DNA from: Henricia sp. BOLD:AAB3569
Lineage: Eukaryota; Echinodermata; Asteroidea; Spinulosida; Echinasteridae
Length of the DNA stretch: 64,000 nt
NCBI GenBank assembly: GCA_037783545.1
Contig: JBBELK010000105.1
Location: forward strand, 558,001 to 622,000
Direction: 5' to 3'
In this document: positions 49,201-61,200 of the stretch, one piece after another
How the letters are laid out: each line of letters opens with the position of its first letter
Position numbering within the stretch: position 1 is the stretch's first letter
The notes under the pieces: generated by a model
Databases searched by the model: none
The model's input: only the letters and a program-made list of their open reading frames with translations
Told to the model about the DNA's origin: nothing
Translations under genes and position numbers: made by a program

Positions 49201-52200
49201 ACGACTCTAAATGAGCTGACATTGTCTTATAATTGTACAAATTGGTTTATTTGTCTTGATTTGTAAACAACATTTGCGTCCATCTCTGCCAGTGAGCAAT
49301 TGCTCAGTGATGCAGTGATTCCACCCACAACCATAAAAGTTTCAAAGTGTCACATGGGGCGTTTATAATTTTGTTCAGTGTATATTGCGGTAAACATTTC
49401 ACGGTCAACATTTCGCGGTCAACATTTCGCGGTCAACATTTCGCGGTAAACATTTCGCGGCTAACTTTTCGCGGCTAACATTTCGCGGCTAACATTTCGC
49501 GGCTAACATTTCGCGGCTAACATTTCGCGGCTAACATTTCGCGGCTAACATTTGCGCAAGCTGAATCACCTCTCCTCATGGAAACCTACCTGTCCAGATC
49601 AATATCCAAGGCTCTGTGGGGATCGTCTGCTGGCCTAGTGTCCTCTTCATCGTCCGAGTATGTGGCTCCCTGAAATAGAATCAGACAAACTTCAAAATAT
49701 GCTGAAACCACCGACATGGTTTGCCAAGGAAAATAGGTGCACTGTGGGGAATTGTGGCTAAATGGTATGGGTCGCTGGATGGCACACACTCGGATGATAA
49801 CTTGGTGTTGTGGGTTCGACACCCTGCTGTGGTACCTGTGCTCTTGAGCAAGGCATTTAACCACAACAGCGCCATCCTTCGGAAGGAATTTATGTAAAAC
49901 CGTTGGTAAAACAACTACAAATTTACTTTCATGACCAGTGACATTACACTCAATCAAATGAGCCTAGATTTTGGTTTACGTAAAATTTAGTAACAGCAAT
50001 TTAACAAATGCCTTTACTTTGGTGTACATTTACAGATAACTTTAAGTGTAAATGGGTCTTTCTATAAATTAGGGGTCCAATTTTGGTGTCCCCCATTACA
50101 TTTTACATCTTGTTTTTGTAAATTCAGGACACATTCTTTAAATACTTTCCATCTCAAAGATTGAGTACATAAGTACAATTCATAAAAAAATTGTTTAAAA
50201 GCCATTTTAATTATTTTTGTACGAAAAATAACACATCAGGTGTAACGGGGGACACTAAATGTCACACTTTTGGACCCCTAATTTATAGAAAGACCCAAAT
50301 AGACAAACTTTCAAATTACTAAATCACAACTTCTGTCCATGACTACTTGTTTGGCCATCAGTTTATTAATATTAATGACTAGCGAGTTTTGAATCGTAAT
50401 CTCACCTCCGGCATTTCTTCTCCCACAATGTCCACCATGTGAGCCACCTGGACGTCGTCGCTGGACTCCGAGATGTGGCGCCCTCGCTTGCCCTTCCTGT
50501 GCTTCTTCCTATGTTTCTTAGACGTTTTGGATTTCTTCATGTACTCATCAGTCACGTTGAATCCTGCAAGATAGAAGTAATGATTGACCTTTAAAGTCTG
50601 CAAAGTATCCCAAATTGCTATGCAGTTCTTTTTTAAACTGTCCCCAAAACATGTTTCCCATCTTCTACTCAAAATATCCATCGCACCGCCTCCAGTAATT
50701 TTACTGCAATTTGTGCCTCGCTAGACTGACGCAATTGTTTCCCCAAACTGCTACAGTGAATGTGTATTTTTCTGGATGTGGCGTAGCAAGAATGTCCTTG
50801 ATTTTGTGAAAGATTTGAGTCACAAAATCAAAGACATTCTTGCTACAAAATTCAAGCCCTGCCTTGCTCAGAGTATCACGGATATATATATCAACTCAAT
50901 GTTCTCATCAAAATGAGGAAAGGATATCTTGATTTTATGTACTCATCCATCACAATGGAGCTTACAAGGAGGGGCAAATAATGATTGCAACAAAACTTTA
51001 TAACATGTGATCATTAAAATAATAAAAACACCAAAACAAGACACAATCTAATCAATGGGTACACAATACTTAAAGCTGAAAATTATTAACCCACAATTTC
51101 CACTGCTAACAATGAACACAAACCACAAAAATTGAACAGGGTTAGAAACTAAAATGAACAAAAGGATACGAGTCTTTCCACACTAAAGGGGGCATTTTGG
51201 CAACACATACCATATTTTCCAGGAAATACCTTAAAATACTTTTAAAAGAAATAAGTTTCAGTTGTTCTGAAGAGATAACTTAGGCCCAAAAAGGGTTACA
51301 AATAGTGTGACAACATGCCTTTCTAAAAACCCTGTGTACAAATTTCCAATATACACTCTTAACGGGGACGGACACTTATGTTACATTTTAGGCTGTTCCA
51401 GACAAAGGTATTTTCTGGAAAATATGGTCTGTGTTGCCAAAATGCCCCCTTTACCGTGGAAAGACTCATGTACAGAACGAACAGGGTTACATCACCGACA
51501 CAAACAGCTTTTTTTCGCTACCTAAGCAAGCAGCAAATGTAATAAACAAATAGACCATATGGAATAGCTGCCATCTTGTAGGGGAACTTTTGATATTTAA
51601 CTTGGTCAACAATGTAAGCACAAAATGTGCAACTATGCATGTCGTCAAACAACAAAGAAAACTGCCTATAAAACGGTCTATATTCCTCTGCCGTCTCATG
51701 ATGTGGTCAGCACAGGGACCACAATGTTTCGACCACAAAACTTCAAGTCTTCATCAGGCGATGATGAAGATTTGCAGTTTTGTGGTCAAAACGTCGTAAT
51801 GTTAAAACATTATTCTTTACTAGGAAAATTTTCCAACAGAACATATTCCTGAACGCGTGAGGGCCCTCGAACTAGGTGACTTGGGGGAGGGGGGAAATGG
51901 CACAGTCGGACAGTGGAAAATGGAGGGAATTCTATACACCAATCCGGTAACTAAGGTCTCCTCCCTGCATATCCGCCATAGCTGGGGGGCATCCAGTGCA
52001 TGGGCTGTGCGTTTTGTGTTGCTGTTAGAACAAAAAGCGCTCACCATTACATGCACGAACGAGCCTCCTTCGCGTATACGCGACGCGCCCGCCTTCGCGC
52101 GCACACAATCCTACAAAGACGTGCAGCTTCAGCAACAACAAAAACATACAGTTCATTCAGTGGAAGCCCCCCAGCTATGGCGGATGTACAGGGAAGAAGA

Positions 52201-55200
52201 CCTTATTACCGGATTGGTGTATATACGGGACCGTCCATAAAGTACGTACGCACGACATGCCGACTTTTTAGACACCCCTCGCCCCCTGTACGCAAAATTC
52301 ATGATGTCACCCATATACTTTAACGTTGGGTGTATGCATTTGCTCCAACCCCCCCTTGCCCCCCTCCGTACGTACTTTATGGATGGCCCCTACGTCCGTG
52401 GGGAAAAGTTGCGTACTCAGAGCGTGAGTACGTGGAGCGCGGGCCCATGGCGCAGGCACAGATTTCCATTAAAAGTAAACGTTTGGAAAGCGTGCGCGCA
52501 TAGCACGTTTTTGTGTTCGAACATAATGCGCGATGGGCGCGAGCCATTTGACAGCGCCCTCACGCTTTCAGGAATACGGTCTATTCCTTGTTCTTCATTG
52601 ATTTCATTTCTGATAATACAAGATTCCTGTTATTACAAGGTAATCTGCAAAGTCTTAATGATGTTCGACTATTTGAGCAATTAGCAAAAAAAAACCCATG
52701 CATTTAGCCATAACAAAATTAATTACTACTGGTGAGCGTGTTTGAATGGGGGAAGGGGGTGCAGAAGGGGGTACGCAAGATGTGTTAACCCATTATGATT
52801 TTGGCAATATGGATGTTCAACATAGCTTATTTATTTTAACTAGACTTTGAATTGTCCCATTTTTACCAGTCGTTAAGCCCAGAATTTCACTAAAACCAAA
52901 AAAAGATACTGCTTTTTATTACCATGCAATAAAAAGTAAAAATAATTAATTAAAAAAATCCCTTCTCACCACAAACATGCACAGAGGCCTTTTCTGCTCT
53001 TGTATTTTTTATTTTCGACTTTTTTATTCATGCAATGTTTTGCGTATTCTTTTGATTCATTCACCTGGAATGTCGCGATAACTCTTGGCTTTACGATGAT
53101 CTTTTTTCACGCCTAGGAAGGGTTAAAAAAAGCATGCACAGATAAAAAAAACAAAAAAAACCAATAAACGATGAGTATAAATGGTAGTGATTGGGAAATA
53201 AAGAGACTGGATGTTAAAATGGGACCAATTCCTTCAAATTAAAAAGGACAGATGACAGGCAAATTGAAATAGGCTGTATTCCTGAACGCGTCAGGGTGCT
53301 TGAACTAGGTGATTTGGGGGAAAATTGCCACAGCCACAGTGGAAAATGGGGGAATCACACGTCCGTACGTACGGTAAAGTTGCGTACGGTAAAGTTGCGT
53401 ACGCGGAGCGTGGGCCCGTAGCGCAGGCAGAGATTTCCATGAAAAGCAAATGTTTGGAAGGCGTGCACGCGTAGCGCGTTTTGTGTTTAAACATAATGCG
53501 CGATGGGCGCGGGCCATACGGCTCCGACGCGGCCACTTGACACACCCTCACGCGTTCAGGAATACGGCCTATTGGCCCATGCTTTAGAATTGTTAAATGG
53601 TCACCCCAGGCAGAACTTTAAGCAAGGAAATTGGCAACTCGCTGATGTAAATGACCAAAGGGTTAACATTGTTCTTGCTTTCATTTCCAAAGTGGATTAA
53701 CATTTGCCCTTTACCAAATGTAACAGATGTTAGCATGAATTGTTACCCACAATTATGGATGAGTGACCCTTTTGGTGATTATTAGCATTTTGATAATGAA
53801 TCCAAGATTGTTACATATGTATGACAATGAATTGAAAGTTCTTTGTTGAACAAGCAAAGATGAAAAGCAATGAAGTTATTGTCAAAGCACAATTCTTTCA
53901 GAATTGACCACTCTCACAGACACCATCTTTGTAGGAAAAATGCTACTGCGTATTAAACGCCATCAAGTACACGCACGAAAATGTTCCAAACACGCGCGCG
54001 TGTTGCTCGAAATACGGCGCAACCGATGCGCGTCACAAAAAAATACACTCAAAATCATGATGCACGTGGCAATTTGTAGGAAGTGACGTCATTTGAACGT
54101 GATCAATTGATTTTGAAATGTTAACAAAATGTTTCATTCCATAAAAATGAAGCTTGAAGTTCCTCGATTATGTAAAAACGTTTTGTCGGTGCTGGTCTTG
54201 GCTTTGGCGCTTTTTAGCAATCTTATAAAAAAATAAAAAAAATTGTAATAAAAGTGCCTTCTGCATACACCAAAAATGTACAGTGATAAAAATGTCTGCC
54301 TTGTGAAACCAACTTTAGGCAAACATGTTTGTCACAACCAATCTTTCTGATAATGAGATCATGGTTTGTTTACATGCGTTTTTCCTATGACCGTAAACCA
54401 TTTCGTACCCCGAGACTCCCACATAGAATTGCGCGTATATGGGTCTTTCTCTAAATTAGGGGTCCAATGTTGGTGTCCCCCATTACATTTTACATCTTGT
54501 TTTTCAGGACACATTCTTTAAATACTTTACATCTCAAAGAGTGAGTACATAAAGTACAATTCATAAAAAAATGGTTTAAAAGCCATTTTAATGATTTTTG
54601 TACGAAAAATAACACATCGGGTGTAACGGGGGCGCTAAATGTCACACTTTTGGACCCCTAATTTATAGAAAGACCCATATAAACAAACCACGACATCAAT
54701 ATGTGTTAGGTCTATACTTACCTGGGATATGTAGAGGAACATTGAGATCAATCTTAGCTACAGGGATTCCGTCAACGCTTATCTCGCTCTCCGCGGCTAG
54801 ATCTTTGAGTTTCTTCTTGCGACTGTCCTTCAGGTAGTGTGGGTTACTGGCTTGCTCCTCCTGTCGGATCTCGCGTCGTTTTTTAAGTTCCTCTTTGTTG
54901 GGTTCCTCGTACTTGACTGTCTGGCTGACTCTGGAGATAGGGACAAGAGGAATATAAATTTGACAAAGTCACGTTAAGGTAAAGAGTGAAAGGTAAAGGG
55001 ATAGAACAAAAGATAACATTCAAAGACAAGGGATGGACAGAATACCTCTTCACAGTACATGTACAGAAACCAATGCATAGTTTCAACCTGTCAATCAAGC
55101 CGAACCCGCGACCAATCACAACAGAGCTAGCAGACAGCGCACACATAGGTCAAAGTGCATTGCCTCACAAACAATCACGCGATTTTCTGCCCCATACAGT

Positions 55201-58200
55201 TTGTACAGTGTTGTATTCGGCGATCCGGGTAAATTTTGGTTTCAACGTCGGGCGATTCGCTGTTCAAAGGTAGGAAAGCGCATTTTTATGAATATATGTC
55301 ATCCCTGCATTACTAGCCCTTTGCTCAGTGTGTGCTACGGTAACTGTCGACCCTAAAACATCAATACCTTTGAGTTTTCTCCAATGAATCTGTGCTTTCC
55401 ATGCCGAGTCCCGTTGCTTTGTACGTTGTGTGTCGCCATTTTTTGCGATGGCTTGTGAGCACATAGCAACGGTATCCAAGGGGCGGGGTTAACTGGGCAA
55501 TCTCGGAACTACGCATTTCCTCGACTTGCAAATGGATGTTCTGCAGTCTTTAACCCTATAGAGACCATAGTGGCCTCAAGCCCAGTGCCCATGACGGCCT
55601 TAAGGCCCCACCAGCTCCATAATGTTTGAATACTCATTATTTACATCTTTACTCAACAGGGGCCAATTTCATAAAGCTGTTTAGCAGAAAAATTTGCTTA
55701 ATCCAAAATTTGTTTGCTTTATAAAAATGGGTTAATAGTCAAAATTGTATGTCAATTTGTGTTTTTAGCAAGAATAGCAGAACACCAGTCAATTGTAATA
55801 CACATCATATAAGATTTTGACTGAAAAACCATTTTATAAAGCAAACAAATTTTGGATTAAGCAAATTTTTCTGCTAAACAGATTTATGAAATTGGCCCCT
55901 GGTGAGGTTACAAGCTTTGCTCTGGAGTGCAAGTACAATGGCTGGTTTCCAACAATCAACTGCATCCACGTAAATTTGGATCGGACTAAAGAGAGTACTA
56001 AAGTAAGGAAAGGGTTGGCTGAAATGTGGGATTGTACTAGGCTTATGTATCATGGAAGAAACATTGGGTTCCAAATGAGACTAAGTGCAAAGAGACCAGG
56101 GGCGGATTGCAATAAAATCGACTTAGCCACTGGTCTAAGACCGATGTTTTATAGCCGACTATCCGACTTAGCCGGTCTCAGCTTAGACACTTCTTTAGCC
56201 CATTGCAATAAACCAGTCTAACTGAAGTACGGCTGCGCCAGCCGAAAACACACACATCTTAACGGAAAGTGACGCAGCCGGCTATCATTGCGTGATTTCA
56301 AGCCAAACAAACAACCTCACGAAGCCACTTGATGACGCGTGTGTGGTGCAGTTTTTGCAGAGAAACTGACCGCGAAAGTTATCAAATAGCACTATAAAGG
56401 CTCTAATGGGCACAATGTGCGTTTTGTTCGTCTTTTTCATGCAAGATTAGGAGATGTAGCGCGGTGTCTAAAAATTATAGCCTGCTCGCCGCGGGCTTAA
56501 ATTTTAAGACTGGTCTAACTTCAAGACAACGATATCGCAAGCGGGCTATAATTATAGACCGGTCTTAGTGGACGCCGCGTTAGAGGACTAAGCCTATAGA
56601 CCGGTCTTAGACCGCATATTGCAATCCGCCCCAGTTTATACTTCACACGAAGAAAGACAAATCTGAGGCTCCAACAGGAATGCAAATTTGAGTATTGAGC
56701 TCGTGCCAATGACGTCATTTTGGGAGTCAAATAATGCTGCGTCGTTGTGGAAGCAATGTGCGTGCGCGTTGTGTGTGTCCATAGCACGCGTAACGCACAA
56801 TGCTAAGGCTCCCATTGGTGAATTAAACCGCATTACGCCCACCAGAGAGACACACAGCGCGCACGCACTTCGCTTCCACATTGACTCAGCATTATTCGAC
56901 TCCCAAAATGGCGTATTTCCACGTGTTCGAAAGGGGTCAATACACAAATATATTTGCTCCACAAATTTGTAAAAATTGAATCAGTTTCATTTTTTGCTGC
57001 AAATTTTATGATGACAAATTTGTGTTCCCGTTTGCTTTCTTGTGAAGTATGAACCGGCTTTAAAGAGTCGGAATGTAGGTGGTTCTTGAGATTTTCTGAG
57101 AAATGATTACTAAAGGGTTAGGATTTGAATTCCCGAAACACCACCAAAGATCCTTGGGTTGATCAGCAGAAATAGTTCCATACCTCAAAAAGTTTCCGCT
57201 GAATCAAGCAGCATGTGCGATACATAAAAGTGTGAAAATATCAAATATGCAAATGTCAGGCAAACACAGTTATAATATACAGTTACTGGCAGCATTTGTG
57301 TCTAGATTCAGCTAAGCAGACATGTCCCGGTAAGCATAAACTGCATACCTGTGAGCGTCATGAACAAACATGGTGTCAATTGTGACCTCTTCGTCTGAAC
57401 TTTCCGATGGCGGCTCGTTGATCCACTTGTCCAAATCCAACCTGAAGAGAAGAAAAAACCCACAGAATGAGAGATGATATCAGCGCTGTAAACAAAACCA
57501 CGTCGCATAGGGGTTAAATGGCAGATGCAGTATAGTGTTGCTCTGTGAGTTTGACATGCTTGGTGTTTCGCTACCATAAAAATCTGTTATCAAAAATACT
57601 CCAGAGACTCTTTGGAGGTGGCTTCAGCAACTTACCCCTCAGGTACGGGAACCTTTTTCTGTGCTTTGGGAGCCACAGGGTTTAGCTCTCCAGCGAAGAG
57701 GGCAGCGACTTCTTCAGCCACGCCCACGTCTTTGTCTTGTAGTTTGTTGATGTACTTGAGCATTTGGAGGATACAGCATGCCTGTATTAATCAGATGAAA
57801 AAAAAATGATAAAAACATTCTTGAAAAGTAGAATTTACGAAACATTGGTTAATTTTTTACTGGATGAGCATTCACTACATAATCTTGGGGTATGTATTCC
57901 GTTTATTGGTCGCCACTGAGACATGGCAGAAAAAAGTTTTTTTTAAAGGAAATTATTGAACGTTTTTCACTCAACAATTCGCTTTCCTTTAAAATATGAA
58001 CACGTTTTGGTGGTTATTGAGTAATTTTAGGGAGAATAAGTGGCGACCAGTAAACGGAATTCTTTCCAATCTAGGGAACATACGTGGTCTAGTGGGTACA
58101 CAACCGTGCTCATGATTGAGAAGTTGTGGGTTCAAGTCTCAAAGTGATGCACGTCAAATCTATACATGTTAACACATGAAAACGCTCCATGTGAATGCAG

Positions 58201-61200
58201 CCTTAGGGTTGACTGACGAGGTCTAAACTACCCACTCACCCTTTCTTGGACTTCAAGGTTTGCGCTCTCCGTAAACACCGGCAGTTTCTCAATGATAAGC
58301 TGTGTTACCTCCTGAATCTCTTCTTTCAATCCATCTGGTTCAAGTTTCATCAATATTGCACTGTACAGCTTGATGATGTTGTGAACGTAGATACTCTGAA
58401 ATCAAACCATAGCCAAAAAGTTCCTAAGCTTGGGCATTTTCATCATTTTTGGAATTGAATCCAATTCTATTGAGGTATCACAATTCCATTCACATTCGAT
58501 TCCATCTGGATCCGATTCCATTTTCACAAGAAAAGTTGGCACTAAAATGTTGTAATTTTTACATTCATCAACATTCAGAGTCACCGGATACTTCCTGGAA
58601 TTGCCAAGATAATGGGAACAGATTCCATCCAAAAGATGGAATTGCAATTCCAATTCTTAACTAGGGCCTTTTTCAAATCTCGGCTTCGTCTCCGTCTCCG
58701 TCTCCATTCCGCCATCTTGAAGCCGCATACCAAACTTCGGCTCGGCTTCAGGCTTCATTTTGGCCCAAATGAGGCTCCAAAACGAAGTCAACTAAAGAGG
58801 TGACTTCGGCCGGCTTCGTGACGTCATGAACTGGAAAATCAACAAAAACTTTGTGAACTTTTGCAGGTTTGCTAAACTTTGCCGCCGACAAAAATCGTCT
58901 GCTAAAAAAAAGGTTTTTGGTTTGGCGGTTGGAGCCGGAGCCGCATGAAGCCGGAGCCTGGAGCCTGAAGACGGAGTCGAGATTTCGAAAAGGGCCTTGG
59001 AGTCAGTTCTAATCGACCCCCGACAATATCCGCCCAAACCTATTGGTTAGAGTACTGTAATTTCAAAGCAGATGTCTCATTAAGTTTCTTATTCAAATCC
59101 AAACTAACCCCCAGGACAATTTGCAACAAACCTGTATATGGCCTGGCAGGCAGGTGACCCTCTGCCTCAGCATGGCTTCTAGCGTGGCGCGAGGCTCCGT
59201 TAAGAATTCTGAGAACTCCCCGACAATCCAGGCAGCGGCATAGAGTACTTCACAGATACCGTTGAGTTGAGCAGCGGAACCAACAAGAAGGTTTGATCCC
59301 TCTAAGAGCTTAGCCTGTAGTCAAATATAAGGAGAATTGTTTTTACTCTGACAAATTCACACTTGTCCTTCGTCTCTTTAAAGGCAGTATACATGAATCC
59401 GGTTGCTAAGGACTCCTTCCCTGCAAGTCCGCCATTACTGGGGGCCATCCACTGCCATGGACTGGGAGCTTTGTCTTGTTGTTAAATCGAACAGCGCACA
59501 ACGCGTACGCGTACACAGGCTTCGCAAGCAAATAAACGCGCAAACTTGTTCGAAGTGACAACATAATGTAACAGCATATCACCAACACAAAACCCACAGT
59601 TCATGGCACTGGATGGCCCCCAGCTATGGCGGACGTACACGGACCATGACTTTCCAGCTCGGATTGGTGTATATATACATGATTGGTATCTCGAAAATCA
59701 GAAATGTTCACAGATTTACGCCTGACTTACACAATATAAACATGATGACCGTAGAAAACTTCCCCTGAAATGGTTTTGTCTGAAGTGCTATAGTCTTTGA
59801 GAAATGAATAAAACAATTAGTTTTCGTCTCATGAGACAAATTCATTTCGCCCCAAAACCATTTCGCCCCAAAACCACTTCCTTGAATGCCATTTCGCCCC
59901 AAATCACTTCGACCAAATGCTCCTTCGCCCCAAAACCACTTCGTGCACAGGCCGAAATGGTTTTGGGACGAAATGACTGCAAACCCTTTTTTTACTGTTT
60001 TCTCAAAAGTTAGACTAAGTACGGAGCTGGTTTTTGCTCAGGTTGGTTTTAATCATGCATATCTTTAATCACACAGGGGGATAAAACTATTTGTAACAGT
60101 TTACCAATCATGTATACTATCTTTAAGCTTGGCTAATTCAACTAAGCTTGGCACGGTAGTCTAGTGGATAAGTCCGTGGTTTGAGGCCTGGGGCCCATTT
60201 CATGGCGCTGCTTAAGCGTTAGCTGAAAACGTGTGCTTACTGTAGCAGAAACGTTGTGCTAACTTTAAGGCTATTTCACGGCCGTGGCGTGCTTGGAAAC
60301 GGGCATTGTTGCGTCACTAGTGTTTAGCACATTTGCCTCTGAAGCTAGCAAACGTTTGGCAGTGCTTAAGGTTACGGTCTCCATGAAATAGCCAGAGCTT
60401 CCGTTAGCACAAAATCGGCTGCTAAACAGCTCTATGAAATTGGGCCCAGGTCACCACGATCATATTGTGTCCTTATACAAGCCACTTTACTCCACATTGT
60501 CTCTCTCTCTCTCTCTCCACCCAGGTGTAAGAATGGTACCAGCAAATACTGAGTGCACTGTATACTTAGTACTTTCCCAAGACACCACAAGGAAAAATTG
60601 GACGTGTACACATCGCAAGTTGTGGGCAGATCCACTTTGCGGCGCAATACAATCTTTGGAAAGAACTAGTTGCAAAGTTGCGATCACCCGTTTGGTAGTC
60701 GTAATTTTGCGTTAAGTTCATCAGTTGCTACGACGTGTCACAAATTTTTTCTTCGTGAAATCGACCCTAGGATGCTTAAGGAAATCAACTCACCATATGT
60801 TGGACAGCGAAAGCCCTGATGGCCTTAACGCGGATGGCAACATCCAGCATCTGTGATGCAATAAGATGTCCGTGTTTCGTCCCTTCGATCTTAGTCAACT
60901 CAACAAGAATGCTCACATACCTATTGGGAAATCAGGACCAAATATGAAAACAGACAAGTGAATAAATTCATTCAGTTTGAATATCGGCCCAACTATACAG
61001 ATTAAGCCTGGCCAGGATTCACTTGCGTGTAGGGGTTTTCCTTCCCACCTCTAAAACTGAGCATTTCTTTGTCTTCTCTTAATGAGTTTCTTTAAGTTAA
61101 TGAGCTGTAGTGTCGTGACTGCTTTTGAGGAATCTTTGGTTTCAGCACCATAAATAATGAATAATAACAGAGATGCCAACTCTCTGGAATTTTGCAGAAA

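Noticed and set aside
51857-52684. Plus-strand frames of 107-127 codons
   Set aside because: Lie across the nested MITE composite; open because of its CG-rich arms.
56636-56972. 108- and 94-codon frames on opposite strands
   Set aside because: Mirror images created by the inverted arms of a MITE.
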